Assembly (NCBI GenBank): GCA_023213395.1
Contig: CM041465.1
Coordinates: 66,099,741 to 66,163,740, forward strand
Source of the DNA: Cycas panzhihuaensis
Lineage: Eukaryota; Cycadophyta
Length of the DNA stretch: 64,000 nt
Reading direction: 5' to 3'
The notes below the pieces were generated by a model that worked only from the letters and a program-made list of their open reading frames with translations, did not search any database and was not told where the DNA came from. Numbering within the stretch: the first letter of the stretch is position 1; the number at the start of each line of letters is the position of its first letter. Of this stretch, positions 1 through 12,300 are shown piece after piece. A program made the position numbers and the translations under genes.

Positions 1-2640
1 GATAGGTGCATCACTTGATCCTAAAGCTTCCAGGAGGAGGGCCCACTGCTCGGGATAACTCCTCGAAACGTCCATCAAGGACATTCCTGCGGCAACAGTA
101 TGAAGCTCATCCACGATGAAGAAGGGCTTACCCTTCGCCGTAGGCTGGGTAAGTGCCCTTCGGAAATCGTAACGACCTGGGTGTACAGGAATAGCCTTGG
201 GAAAGAGAGGTATTTCCAAAGGAAGGTTCTCCGGAAGAGGGTCAGAAGGAGCGGAAGAAGAAGAAGCTCCTGCTGCTTCCTTGGCAGCCTGAGACCGTGT
301 AAGGGTATAAAAAGGAGTTGCTTCAAGCAACTGGATCACCTTCTTCCCATTGTTCTGGGGTCGCGAGGGTGATGGGGTATGACAACTAGGGGAACGAGAG
401 GAAGAAGACAAGTTCTGGGTACCCTTCCCTTTGTCACGGGAAGGACGAGAATCAGGTGATCTTCCTTAGTTCTAGTTATTCTTGGTTTGAGTGTTGCGAT
501 CGCATTCCCCATGTTTAGGGAACAGATCCTTATAAACAGGTTGGTCTAAATTAGGCCTTGAGGCCCGTTTGGGGGAAAAGTCGTGTCGAGGGGAATCCTT
601 AGGATGCTGGGCCCTACAATGCGAATCATTGTGGAAGCACTCCCTATGAATGGAGCACCACTTCTTCTCAAGTGAAGGATCTGGCCTCCTTGCTTGAGAG
701 GACTGGGCATTTCCATTCCTGGGGAGAGGAGCTTGAGTTGTTTATTGGATGTAGGAGATGAAGAAGCCTAAATCTTGAGTTCCTTCATCGTACACTTGAA
801 CGAGCGTATGGCTGATGTGAGAGGATCTAAAGTCCTCTCAGTCGGATGAGAGGAAGACCGGGTAGGTTGTGAAGGTTTGGTATCTTTGCTTGGAGGTGGT
901 GCCTCACGTCGCTATGAGGGCTTAAGAGGTTTCTTGAGACCAGCTTGGATCTCAATAGCCTCCAATGCCAAACACTTAGTGATCGCGGAGTCGCATGTAG
1001 TCGCCCCCATTTTAAGGACTCCCACATGCACTTCGGGACGAAGTGCATTGACGAAGAGGGCTTGCTTCAACTCCTTGGGCAATGTTGCCTTAGTGGAGTT
1101 AAGCAAGTCATGAAATCACCGCACAAAGTCACGATTCATTTCATCGTGACCTTGTTTGAGCGAAAGGAGTGACTTCATTCCGCTTTCGAATGGGCGAGCT
1201 ACATCAAAATAGTTGATGAACTCGTCCACCAATTGCTAGAATGAATGGATGGAATGGGTAGGAAGACGGTAAAACCACTTAAGGGTGTCACCCTACAAGG
1301 ATCACGGGAACAATTTCATTAAAATATGGTCATAAACCCAGTGATCAATGCATGCCATAGAAAAACTATGCACATGCTCTGCCGGGTCTTGCGACGAAGT
1401 TCCGTCGAATCTAGGAACTTCAGGGGGATGAGGGGGTAGATTGGTTCTCAATGCCTCAATGGATAGAGGTATTAACCTAAAGTCCATGAAGGGGCATGCC
1501 CTTGCATTGACCATAGGGTCAATGAATGATATAGTGGGTAATGAACAAGGAGCAGATGGGGGTGGCATAGCCATTCCTTCTTGAGGAAACGCCCCCTGCT
1601 GGGAAGGGGCTTGGGGGTAGGTGCCTTGGAAGGGTATCGGGTTCCCTTGCGAAGGCACAACAAATGGAATTGCACTAGATGATGGAAAAGATGGATGTGA
1701 AACTGGGTTTTTCCTATATGGGCCACCCGTAGGTGGAGCGACCCCATATGGGTGTAGCAGATCCACTCCATAGGCTGGGAGATGGCTTCCTCTACCCTAC
1801 CCCCAAGGTTGAGAAGTATACCTTGGGGGAACGTAGAAGGAAGCACCAACGTGTCAGTTTTCAGGGTGTGTGGGAGTGGGTCCCACATGACTGGTAGCCA
1901 AAAGGTTAGTAGGAACGACAGGCCTACTAGGAAAGGTATGTGCCACATTAAGGGATGGCACATTAATTTGGCTAGGGATGGGTATGCTAACCTTCAATTG
2001 GGGGAAAGACATACTGCAGAAAGATCCCAAAACACTAGAACCTTTGTGAGAAGTGGAAGGTACAACATGTGCCCCCACTATAGGAATAGGAAAGGAGCAG
2101 GGCACATGCATAGGCATAAAGGGGTTAGTTGTCATAGGAAGAGTAGATCAGGATGAGGCATGCGGGGGAGGAATGGAAAAAGAAGAGGCTCCTCTGTGAT
2201 GAGCACCCTCAAACCATCCAGGACGCGGTTGGAAGCATGTCATGCAATGACACTCATTGAGAGCTTCAACTACGTCGACAGGAGGGGTTCCCACATACTC
2301 ATAAGAGGTAGTTGGGACCTCGAACGAAGTAGATCCCTCAGGGCACTCCTCATAAGAGTCACCGATTGAGTGGTAAGTCTCAAGAGGAATAGATCCTTCT
2401 ACCGCATGGTAGAGGGATGGATGTTGAGCGAGTGATGTTGGTCACTCAGGTAATAAAGGGGGTCATCAACCTCCTAGGTGGACCCCAGAATAGAGGAAGG
2501 AAAATCCTGGGTTTCTAAAGTTGAGGTGTGGTAGGCCCAATCAGAAGAGTATCCCTCCATAGTCAAATCAGAATCTGACAAAGGAAGAGGGCGATACTCG
2601 AGGTCTTCTAACAATGGAGGTAGACTGCACAAGCGATGAG
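1..2640 (-). pseudogene. gag: gag of element A, broken
   Basis: Nucleocapsid/capsid polyprotein remnant of element A, read from about 2640 down to 1; the exact start is not clear. Recognisable pieces are a proline-rich N-terminal part at 1854-2135 (SFPQLKVSIPIPSQINVPSL region), a segment at 1302-1766 containing PPEVPRFDGTSSQDPAEHV, and the retrotransposon gag core at 912-1106 containing LFVNALRPEVHVGVLKMG. A zinc knuckle of C-X2-H-X4-H-X4-C type (CSIHRECFHNDSHC) lies at about 615-665, and the pre-protease part at 1-330. The order matches gag of the array. Frame changes and stops separate the pieces, so no full product can be made. Confidence 0.8.
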
Positions 2641-2802
2641 AAAAGCATCGCATGCAAGGTTAATCAACAATGTTAGGAAAAAGAAAGGGTGGCAAAGGCA
2701 GACGTATTGGGGGCTGCCCAACAAAGAGATCGAAGTAGAAAAAGGACCACAGAAAGGCAGCAAACCAACAGAAGAGAGTAGAAACTAGCTCCCCTACTGG
2801 CA

Positions 2803-2821
2803 GTCCCCAATATGGTCGCCA
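2803..2821 (-). other. primer-binding site of element A
   Basis: On the minus strand this reads TGGCGACCATATTGGGGAC, one base different from the PBS of the array (8780-8798). It lies just inside the LTR edge. The TGG start pairs with a tRNA 3' CCA. PBSs of this general shape are known from Tat/Ogre-group elements (tRNA-Arg type, from memory). Confidence 0.8.
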
Positions 2822-2822
2822 G

Positions 2823-5004
2823 AGGACGCACATCTACGGGATAGCTACCTAACTAAATAGGAATGGTAAGAGCGACCGATAATATGATTGAGAATGGGAC
2901 CTATAAGTAGGGAAAGTACTACAGAGGGCACCCCTTGCGCCTAAGCGCGAGTTTGGGACCTACAATGGAATATAGCTACTAAAGGGTGATCCCCCCACTT
3001 TGAACAAGAGGTGAGGAGGTGTAGGGTTAGCCTAGGTTGACCTAAGGGAAGGATCCCCCCACCCTTGGATGGCTGGAAGGGGAAGGAGAGGAACCTTCGA
3101 GGGTTTCCCTAGAGCAATGGGAAACAAGGAAGGATAGGCAAGCAGGCGGCCTATGGACGGGGTCACCTTGGTTATCCGGGTAAGCGGGGAACCAAGGGAA
3201 CGTAAGAAAGATAACCCAAGGAGGTGGGTCAAGGTATGCCTAAGTAAACTAACCAAATACACAAATAATAAAGAGAGAAGAAAGCTTGCACAGCAAAAGG
3301 AGGGAAAAGGTGAGAGGGAAGGTTTCCTAAGACCTTTTCCTACGGCTTAAGAAGATGCAAGCGATAAAGTAAATAAAGTATGAACCAACAGCAAGGTTCA
3401 TTTCCCTTTTTATTTCCAATGAGTTAATTACTACTTATATAAAGGAAGTTCAAAAGGAAAGGGTGACAAAGTGGAGCGAGGGCATGTACCCGGAACAGAA
3501 GCATGTTGTAATGGTGGTGCTCCCAAGAGGCACCCAAAGCCACTCCACAAGGTGCAGTGGTTGTGAAGAGTCACGGCGGATCGAAATGAGGGGCTCCCTT
3601 ACCTTCTCCAGAAAAATACTGAAGTACAAAACGAAGGAAAGAAAGGGGCCAAGTACTAGCAATAAGTGAAGTATGAAAAATACAACATGAATGGAAGCAC
3701 TTACCGGCAAAGGGACAAATGGAGAAAGGTTCTTTGCGCTTTGTGAATACCTGCAAGTAAATGACAACCTCCCCTTTTTCGGAGAAAGGGTACTAACATA
3801 CAATGGAAAGATCTTAACAATACATGTCTATGCAAAACAAATATAAGCTTAAATACGTATATGTTAGTATCAACACAATGATGATAATATGTAAAGGAGG
3901 ACAACTAAAGTAAATGGAAAGTAATCGGTAAGCCTCAGAGTGGCCCACCTCCCGCAAAGAATAACCCTAACCTCCCCCAAAATCCACGAGGCAGCGAGGG
4001 TAAGGCTAAGAAAGATAGCTGGAAATAGTAACAAGAGAGTTGAAAGGAGCCAAAGAGGACCTACGGCAAGCCGGGGTGCTATGAAGAGCAAACCGGGCTG
4101 CCGGGAAAGGAGTTGGGCAAAGGACAAGTGGTCAGGACTTATATGAGTTGCCCGGACTGTAGCACAAGCCCTCAAACCAAGTACGCAACATGTGACAAAT
4201 ACCGATTTCAAAGGGCTAAGGAAGGCCCAACAAACCCTTGTTTGAGTGCCAAGGACAGCACGGGGCAAGAGGGAAGGTTTGGGGGGCTAAGAGCCACTTG
4301 AGGAGCGTGGAAGGTGGAACGAAATCCACCAAACTCTCTCCTAAACCCTATGCAACCCCTCTTTTCCGCTGCCTTAAGCAATAAATGCAGGCAAGGAGGC
4401 ACAAATGACAGGAGTAAACAACCCAATACAAAGAGGAAAACAACCTTAAAAAACCCAAGCAAGAGGACAAGCAAAATAGGGATCAATTGAATAAGAAAAT
4501 AACTCAAATCAATGAATACCTAAGAAGAAGAGGGGAGGCTCTTGCCTTAGTTAAGGGGCTGCTAAGAGAGGCTAAGAAATTAGCCCAAAAACTGTGGTGT
4601 AGCAGGTTTGGAACCTTGCTAATGGAGGGCTGAGACACCTACCTGAGGGCAAACAAGCCAACAAACGAGTCCAAAAGAGCAAAAATAGGATTCAAACGAT
4701 GTGGCAAGTTAACCAAACAATGACGGGTTATTACACGGGCAGAGGTGGTGCAAGCCAAGTGGATCCTGGAGTGAGGAGGGCAGAATGCGGGAAGTGGAGT
4801 GGCCACCAGGGTGCCACACTTGCTGGGAGTGTGCCCCTGCTATAGTCATCATAGGCTAAATAAGTGTAGACGAAGACAAAATCATCTACAAGTTCACAAA
4901 CATGCAAGCAAACACTCATCAAAAGAAAGCGATGATAAGGTGAAAAACATACCTATACTTACCTGAGTTAGTAATTCCGTATCCATTCCCAGAAGCTAGA
5001 AACA
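2823..5004 (-). repeat. 5' LTR of element A (about 2.2 kb)
   Basis: The outer edge at 5004 reads TGTTTCTAGCTTCTGGGAAT on the minus strand, matching the start of the array LTRs (TGTTTCCCAGC.ACTGGGAATGG). The inner edge lies next to the PBS, but its terminal CA has mutated (CCT). A TATA-like stretch at 3434-3445 reads TTATATAAGT on the minus strand and is a plausible LTR promoter. No coding capacity is supported inside; small ORFs here are chance. Confidence 0.75.
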
Positions 5005-5384
5005 GAGGGTTTCCCACAAAAGTGTCATAGTAGTTTGCTTTGTAAGAGGCTCAAATAAAGACCTCATAGGATAGAATAAAATAGGATGAAATAACCTTCT
5101 ACTATTAAGGGGGAGATTGAAAATGGTTAATGTCACAAGGTCATTACATTAATTGATTATTACTAAAAAGGGACTTAATTGAACTTTAAATTAGATCATT
5201 TAAGTGAAATGCACTTTCATGTGCATTATATATAATTTCATTTCATCTAACTCTAATGCTCCCTCTCTTAATATAAAAGTAAAAGCTCAATGGATGAGGC
5301 TCATTCTTACCTCCTCATTTTGTGAGAGTTGCTTTCTTTCTCTCAAGTCTCTCTTGCTCCCATGTTTGCCTTTGAGTTTAGTGC
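5005..5384. other. flank of element A; possible relic LTR edge
   Basis: AT-rich stretch between element A and LINE ORF1. A polypurine run at 5102-5116 (TTAAGGGGGAGATTG) is followed by sequence starting TGAAAATGG, and a TATA-like motif lies near 5226-5236. This looks like the PPT/3' LTR edge of a copia-type element, but no pol is visible beside it. Part of the stretch should be the LINE 5' UTR. No gene seen. Confidence 0.3.
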
Positions 5385-6189
5385 ATGGAGATGAAGGATA
5401 GATCCACTCTTTTCAATAAGTTAGCTAATGCTAGAAGCTGAAGGGCTTAGTTGAGGTCATAGCTCTCCATAAGAGGTGTGTTATTTTCAAGTTATCAACT
5501 TAAGAGGATATGGTAAATATTCTTTTAAAATCACCATGGATGATAGGGAGGAAGGCATTCCTTATAAAGAAATGGCATCCAGACTTTGATCTGACAAAAG
5601 GCTCTATTAAGTAAATTTCTCTATGGGTTCAACTACTAGGCCTCCCACTTTATGATTGGGATCTAGATGTTATTGAAGGGATAGAAAAGGTGATAGGACC
5701 CCTCCTGGCAGTGGACTCAGCCTCAAAAATAGGAGTAGATTGGTCAATGCTAGGTTTTATGTTCTAGCGAGAATAAATAAACCCCTCCCTATGCAGGTGA
5801 TAATTGATGGATCCAAGTAGAATAGAGAATAAAAACTAGTGTATGAGCTTGAAAATATGAGATGCCTAAAATATAAACATTTGGGGCATCTGCCTCATGG
5901 CTTCCTAGGTGATACAAAGCCAAATCTTACAAAACCCCTTGATGAGAAGGAAAAGTCAAAGGAAAATGAGGAATAGTGTGGCCCCAAAGTGGGCCCTAAA
6001 GAGACAAAAGGGATTAAGGAACCTTAAATTCACGATGGACAGGGGCCAAAGATAGGGCAAAAACCCAATTTAAAGGAGATGGGGCTTGGGTTAGACATGC
6101 AAGAAGAGGATACCCTTTTTGAAGAGGGAGAGGTCGAATTGAGGGGCCCCTAGACCCCTCATAGTCTTAATCTATAGAACTTTAGTATG
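5385..6189 (+). pseudogene. LINE ORF1, 5' part (DUF4283 + zinc knuckle), interrupted
   Basis: ORF1 of a plant L1-type LINE: the RNA-binding protein that packages the transcript. The start ATG at 5385 opens MEMKDRSTLFNKLANAR. After frame changes, a DUF4283-like segment follows (LLKSPWMIGRKAFLIKKWHP, about 5515-5580; LWVQLLGLPLYDWDLDVIEG, about 5620-5680; INKPLPMQVIIDGSK, about 5775-5820). A zinc-knuckle-like piece CLKYKHLGHLPHG lies at about 5855-5900, with the second Cys replaced. Several stops break it. The gene is cut at 6194 by the 37-kb array and resumes at 43162. Family assignment is from motif recognition. Confidence 0.7.
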
Positions 6190-6194
6190 GATAC
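6190..6194. repeat. target-site duplication GATAC, left copy
   Basis: GATAC directly precedes the first base of LTR1 and is repeated at 43162-43166, directly after LTR3. Five bases is the usual size for Ty3/gypsy integration. It identifies 6195-43161 as one insertion-derived unit within the LINE. Confidence 0.85.
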
Positions 6195-8778
6195 TATTTC
6201 CCAGCCACTGGGAATGGACTCGAGACGCATCGATGCAGGTTTGTTCAGGTATATTTTCTTACTTTTTCTTGCCCAGGCTTGATTGAGGTTATTTAGAGTA
6301 GGTTGCTTAACATGTGCCTGCCTACACGCGTTGCTTTTCTACTTGCTCATAATGCATGTGCTTACAGCACACCATCAGCCTATGACGACTCACGGTAGGG
6401 CATTCCTCGATGAATGCTACACCAGTATGGCGCATGACCACCCACGTTGTCTCCACGGTCTCCCGGGATGTTTCCGTCAGCCCTATTTGCTCTCGTTACA
6501 ACATGTTGCTTATGTTGCAGTCCTTCCTAAGCCTGATTTAATCCTTAGTTAGGACTCTTTGCATTGTTTTGGGTACCTGCCCATTGCCTGGGCATTCCCC
6601 CAGCTGCTCTAACTTATGTTTAGCCTTGATTTTTGCTTCAAAACCTTATATTTCTACTCCTTTTTCTTTTTTTTTTTTGTTTCTACCGACACCGTAAACT
6701 TAGTGGTACCACGCTTTGTCTGCAGATCGCAGAGTTTACCACTGCATTTAATCGCTTGAAATTTAAAAAAAAAGAGAACTGCGTGACAGTTTCCATTTTT
6801 TTGTGGAACTGCCACATGACGTTGATTGATTTGAGTCACCTTGACATCCCCAACGTTCACCTACTGTGAACAAGGGGATAAAGGGGATTTTTCTTCCCAT
6901 TTTTTAGATCTTTTGGCCATTTTTCAAATCTCTTCGAAGAATTTCTGACTTTTCAACAAGAAAACACACAGAAAAAGACAATCTACATATATAGCAACTG
7001 GACAAAGGAGAAAAGGATTGCTACTAGCTGGACTTGCAGGGCCATTGCTTCCCCCTACAACTCTCCACAGCAACCCCTATCTTTCTTTGCATGTACTCAA
7101 GGATCTAAGTGATATTTTCACCCAAAAGCTTCCCAAAGAGCCAACTTCCAAGGCTCCAAGCTTGCAAGGAGTTTTCTTCATTCTCACTCTTGCAAGAACC
7201 ACTCATGATCAGTCCTCATACGTTGGTTATTGCTGATGTTTCCTAGCAGCAAAGTTCATGCTTGATCTTCTTCCTACAAGGTACTTCTTGCTTTCTACTT
7301 GCAATCCATTTTATTCCTATTTCTTTTGTTTGTTAATGATTGGGATCCTAGTTAGCTAGTTTTTCCTCATAGTGTTGCACTAGATTAGTGATAGCCTCCG
7401 TTGTTTCTTTGAAGCCTCTCTATTTTCCTTAAACGATCTCTTTCACCCCTTCCTTAGTTAGCCGGTGCAAAGGAGTAACATATGAGGATTTGAGAGAGGT
7501 AGGCGGGGTTCTGTCCCCCATTGCTGTCCTTCTCCCTAAGGGTTCCGTCCCTTGTCCTCTTTCCCTTTGCCATCAGCGCTTTCCTAGGGAATGGGCTAAG
7601 GGAGTTTAGGGAATTTAGTTAGGGTGTTCAGATTAGCATAGGCAACTTGTCACTACGTCATTGCCAGAAGTCTCACCTGTTGGTGTTGGACCCTACATAA
7701 GCCCTAGTTTTTTTTGTTATTCTTTTCCTTGTTACAGTTTGTTGTTCCACTACCTTGTTGCCAACTGGTTTTCCTTCCCTGAGTTCCATGGAGGTCTCTT
7801 GTGGGTGAGTTAGCCATCCCGAGGCTATACTCCTTTCCCTTTCGAGTGTCTTCATGGTGTATGGTAGTGAGAGCATTTCTTGTATGTTACTATTTCATTT
7901 GGTTATATTTCGATGCTTAGCAAAGATCTTAGTTCCATTTGATTCCAGTATATATATATATATATATTGGTATATCTTGTGGCCTCTCTTCCGAGAGGAA
8001 GGTGCTCTTCTCATCCATTTGCAGGACCGCGTATTGGTGGAGTGATATGTGGGACGAGCCCGTTGCAGGTTAGTTCCCCGCGTAGTGCATTTCTTTCTTT
8101 GGTTTCAAGCTTTTTCGTTTCTTTCCATTTTATCTGCTTTTGCATGTTTAAGGGAAGGTAAGTAAACCCCTCTTCTATCACTTCCAGCAACTACCGCCGA
8201 TCGACAGCACATGCACGACGAATTGAGAAGAAAGGATCGGGACTTAGAGAGACGAGATGCACCCCATTCAGGCGCCAGATCCAGGTATTCCCCTTGTTTC
8301 TCGCGTATCCTCTTTTACATTGCTACCTTTCATGGATTTTCCTGAGTAGTTAGGAAATTGTAAAGGAATATAAAGGAAAAGGGAAAGTGCATTTATTTTC
8401 TTTACATCATTTCTTGCTTTATCTAGCGTAGCATAGCGTAGATAGCTTGCTCACATCATATTCGAGCTGCTTTCATTGCGCTCTTTCCTACATTCGCATA
8501 CACATTAGTTAGTTGCCCTTCCATTCGTTGCCTTCTCATTGCCTTGAGAAGACGCAACGCGTAAGGCATTCTCTCTCCTTCCCAGCCATTCGAAGGGTAG
8601 TAAGGCCTTGCTTTGCACGGCTACCTGGAAGCAACTAGGCACCTTGCAGTCCCGAATGCGCGCTTCAGCGCACAGACGCCCTGCGAGGTGAGGTCCTCAC
8701 TATCTAGCTTAGTTAGCATAGCATACTCTCATATCCTTTTGCTAGATATAGGGACACCGCCCCGTAGTGAGCGTTTCA
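6195..8778 (+). repeat. LTR1 of the array (5' LTR, 2584 bp)
   Basis: Starts TATTTCCCAGCCACTGGG (the terminal TG mutated to TA) and ends GAGCGTTTCA. It aligns along its whole length with LTR2. It holds a short TA run at 7949-7967 in the place expected for a TATA box, followed by a hairpin CCTCTC-TTCC-GAGAGG near 7982-7998 that also occurs in LTR2 and LTR3. ORFs within it are not supported as genes. Confidence 0.88.
7949..7967. repeat. TA run in LTR1 (possible TATA region)
   Basis: About nine TA units after GATTCCAG. The same site carries about 87 bp of TA in LTR2 (22033-22119) and about 31 bp in LTR3 (42321-42351), so it is a microsatellite of differing length at a homologous position. Confidence 0.8.
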
Positions 8779-8779
8779 C

Positions 8780-8798
8780 TGGCGACCATACTGGGGAC
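8780..8798 (+). other. primer-binding site, copy 1
   Basis: TGGCGACCATACTGGGGAC, one base after the LTR1 end. The same sequence follows LTR2 at 22931. The tRNA identity was not determined; the form is like that reported for Tat/Ogre elements. Confidence 0.85.
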
Positions 8799-9081
8799 TG
8801 CCAGTAAGGGAGCTAGATTCACATCCCCTTTTCGTTGGTGTTCTTGACTCTAGGTAGTCTCTTATTCCGTGTTTTTAGTTGGGCAACCCCCAATGTGCTT
8901 GCATCATTTTCTTCTTTTCGTTTTCTTTTAATAACGCTTACAAAGGCATTGCATGCGACGTTTCTCACGTCACTTGCGAGGTCTACCGCCGTTGTTAAAA
9001 GACCAATCGCCTCGTTCCCTTCCATCGTTGAGCTCCGATTCGATAATGGAAGGTTACCTGTCCGATTAGGCTTACCATACC
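8799..9081 (+). other. untranslated leader, copy 1
   Basis: About 280 bp between PBS and gag start. It is matched by 22950-23232 in copy 2. A minus-strand ORF (8819-9112) and plus-strand ORF (8835-9143) across it are not conserved in pattern with gag and are taken as chance. Confidence 0.6.
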
Positions 9082-11676
9082 ATGGCTTTGGGAACTCAAG
9101 AGTTCCCTGCATCTATTCTGGAATCCGCTCATGGGGGCGATGATTCCATCTACTATCCAGATGACCAGTTTCACCCTGCTGACTTTCATCCTTCCGCTCA
9201 TGCAACGGAAGATTCAGCTCCTCACGAGACTCACCATCCTACGGGTAAGCCTTATGAGGAGCATCCTGAGGGATCTCCGACATTCAAGATCCCGTCGACT
9301 TCGTATGGTTACGAGGATACACCTCCCGCCAACGTAGCCGAAGTGCTCAGCGAGTACTTCTGAACAACTTACCACCAGCCGCATCCTAGGTGGTTTGAAG
9401 AAATGTTACGCAATGTAGCATCTTCTTCATCCATACCTGCGCCTCATACAACGAACGATGCTTCTGCCCGCACACACTCATCCTATGCCGTGTCTACCCC
9501 GGCTCCCAGGGTGAGCGTTGCACCTCCTACCTCTAGCCGTGGTCCTACTTCTTCAGTACCTGTTCGTGGCATGTCCTTTCCCCAACTTGGGGTCAACATG
9601 TTGTTTCTGAGTCAAACGAATGCGCCACCTTCGAACGTGGCACATACATTCCCTAGTAGGCCTCGAGGTCCTACTAGTGCTACTGCCATCAACTATGTAG
9701 GACCCACTCCTACATACATTCAAAACCCTGCTAGTGGTCCTTCCCTTTACGTGCCCCCAGATTACACGTCTCAACCTTGGGGGCAAGGTAGGGGAAACCA
9801 TCTTCCTGCTTATGGGGTGGACCCGTTGCACCCATATGGAGTTGCACCACCTATGGGTGGCCCATATGGGCAAAACCCAGTCCCTTACCCTTCGTTTCTG
9901 CCATCTAGTGTGACTCATGTTGCCGCATCTTCCCAAGGGAATGTACCTCCCTTCCAAGGCGTTTACCAGCAACCCCCTTTCCAACAAGAGGCGTTTTTCC
10001 AAGGAGGGATGGGCTTACCATCCCCATCCTTTCTTGTTCCTTTACTAGTCATCGATCCGTTGGCCCATATAAGGACACGTCCTTTTATGGACTATAGGTC
10101 GACGCCGTTATCTGTTGAGGCACTAAGGACTAACCTGTCGCCTCACCCCCCTGAAGTTCCCAAATTCGACGGAACTTCGTCACAAGACCCAACTGAGCAC
10201 GTACGCAGTTTCTCTATGGCGTGCATCGATTATTGGGCTTACGACCATATTCTGATGAAGCTATTTTCACGGTCCTTGCAGGGCGATGCCCTCAAGTGGT
10301 TTTACCGTCTCCCTGCTCATTCGATTTCTTCGTTCCAGCAATTGGTGGACGCGTTTGTCAACTATTTTGACGTAGCTTATCCATTCGAAAGTGGAATGAA
10401 GGCACTCCTATCGCTTAAACAAGGTCACAACAAAATGAATCGTGACTTCGTGCGACGCTTTCATGATCTCCTTCACTCTACCAAGGCCACATTGCCTGAA
10501 GAGTTGAAGCAAGATCTCTTCGTCAATGCACTTCGCCCCGAAGTACATGTGGAAGTCCTTAAAATGGGGGCAACCACATGTGACTCTGCGATTACGAGGT
10601 GCTTGGCATTGGAGGCCATTGAGATCCAAATTGGACTCAAGAAACCTCCTAAGCCCTCACAACGTCATGAGGCACCTCCCCCAGCGAAGGAAACCAAACC
10701 TTCGCAGCCTGCTAAGCCCACCTCTCATCTGACTGAGAGGACCCTAGATCCTCTTACTTCTGCTATTCGCTCATTCGAGCGCATGATGAAGGAGCTTAAG
10801 CTCCATCCTCCTTCGTCATCGACCTCCCATAAACCAGTTTAGCAGGCTTCTCGTGTGGTGCCCCTCAAAGGGGATAACATCCAACCTTCTCAAGCAAGGA
10901 GGATCGATCCTCTCCTTGAGAAGAGATGGTGTTCCATCCACATGGAGTGTTTCCATGATGATTCGCGTTGTCGGGTGCAGCACCCACGCGGCGCCCCGCC
11001 ATGCGATTCGTCCCCTAGGCGGGCATCGAGGCCTAACCTCAATCAACCCGTTCATAGAGACCCATTTCCCAAACATGGGGAATGTGGTCGTGATGTTCAG
11101 CAAAGGAACAATCAGAATCGGGATAGATCCCCTGATTCTCACCCTTCGCATGGTAGAGGGAAGGGTGTGTGAAGGCTGTCTTCCCCTTTATGCTCCCCTG
11201 ACCGCCGTGCTCCATCACCTTCATGGTCCTGTAACAAGGGAAAGAAGGTGATCCAAATGCTTGAGACCACTCCCCTTTATGCGTTGACCCAGTCTCAAGT
11301 CACAAAGGAGGCAACAGGCGCCTCCGTGTCTACCTTGCAACTCAATCCTCCTCCAGAAGCCATTCCTCCGGAGATTCCCATACTTCCCAAGAGCATTCCC
11401 GTCTGCCCTGGTAGATTTGACTTTAGGAGAGCCCTTACCCAACCCATAGGGAGGGGTAAGCCCTTCTCCGTAGTCAAAGAACTTCTTACTGTGGCTGCCA
11501 GGATGTCCATCATGGACGTCTTGAGAAGTTGCCCTGAGCAGCGAATGTTCCTCTTGGAAGCTCTAGGATCGAATGACGCGTCCGTTCATGCCTTGGGTAC
11601 AACCCAAAGCTGCGAACCCGTCATCTCTTTCGATCCCAGAGATCTTCCCGTATCTGGTGGAAGGGAACGCCAGTAG
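9082..11676 (+). pseudogene. gag: gag polyprotein region, copy 1
   Basis: Capsid/nucleocapsid polyprotein. The start at 9082 (MALGTQEFPASILESAHGG) is shared with copy 2 (23233). A TGA at 9361 breaks the frame; it is open again from 9364 to 10839 and continues after a TAG at 10840. Parts in order: acidic/His-rich N-terminus, proline-rich stretch (about 9480-10050), retrotransposon gag core (about 10150-10640: FDGTSSQDPTEHVRSFSMA, QGDALKWFYRLPAHSISSF), then a C-X2-H-X4-H-X4-C zinc knuckle CSIHMECFHDDSRC at about 10930-10972, typical of Tat gag. A second TAG follows at about 11170. The end at TAG 11674-11676 is shared with copy 2, and could be either a real gag stop or a decayed TGG. Confidence 0.82.
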
Positions 11677-12300
11677 AACTTCCCTTTCACCATTACCATA
11701 GATACCCCTGATTGCACGTTGCAAAGAACCGTCGTGGACAATAGTTCTTCCGTCAATGCCATGCCCTTGCGCGTTATGCAAAATCTTGGCATTTCTGCCT
11801 TGGAACCCATTCCATGGCGTTGTCAGGGTTATGACAATAGTGAGAAGACTCCCTTAGGATCTGTCTCGATACTCCTTACTCTTGAGGACAAGACTGTCGT
11901 TACTGACATTGTCGTCCTCGATGTTGACGTTGATTACAACTTACTTCTGGGTCGACCATGTCTTGACCAAATGGGAGCCGTGTGTTCCACCCATTGTGGG
12001 CAACTTAAATTTGTCCATAACAGACAAATGAAAGTTGTCTCCTATGAGCGATCGCTCTGCAAACAAGCTAGGCCTTCTGCTCAGGCAAGCCATGGCCATA
12101 CGAAGGGAAACAAATGCCCTTCTGATTATGTCTTGGCTTGCTCCATTAGAATCCCTGATTCCTCTTACCGCGAAGAAGATCCTATATCTTCTTCTCCTGG
12201 TTTGACGCGTTTCGCCTCCATTGGTGTTGGAAGCTATGGGTACCTCACCATGTTTGACGATGACAGGTCCCATAGCGAGGATAAGGATCGTCCTCACCTA
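11677..12300 (+). pseudogene. retroviral-type aspartic protease, copy 1
   Basis: Processes the polyprotein. The active-site segment is VVDNSSSVNAMP at about 11731-11766, where D-N-G-S is expected; Gly is replaced by Ser here, whereas copy 2 keeps DNGS. The following VVLDVDVDYNLLLGRPCLDQM at about 11908-11970 (first 20 residues of the flap-to-GR.W region, LLLGRPC seen) corresponds to the conserved LLGRPWL end of such proteases. The frame is continuous from 11719 to 12543. The downstream part (about 12060-12800) is a poorly conserved linker to RT. Confidence 0.7.

Larger units (their letters stand above)
1..5004 (-). mobile_element. Tat-like Ty3/gypsy element A, 5' part (cut by window edge)
   Basis: Minus-strand LTR retrotransposon. 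Reading from 5004 downward it has a 5' LTR, a primer-binding site and gag, and runs off the window start. The gag matches the gag of the array at 6195-43161, including the FDGTSSQDP and KMGATTCDSAIT segments, so the two belong to related families. Protease and pol lie outside the window. The LTR start (TGTTTCTAGCTTCTGGGAATGG shortened here to its first bases TGTTTCTAGC) resembles the LTR start of the array. The five bases beyond it, GAGGG at 5005-5009, would be one copy of the target duplication; the partner is outside the window. Reading frames are broken. Confidence 0.85.

Noticed and set aside
9553-10002. 149-codon minus-strand ORF opposite gag, also 30563-30859
   Set aside because: Complement of the proline-rich gag part; low-complexity composition on the sense strand keeps the opposite frame open. 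No motif of its own.
10840-10842. TAG in gag of copy 1 as a possible programmed readthrough signal
   Set aside because: Copy 2 has CAG at the same place and reads straight on, so it is a private mutation.
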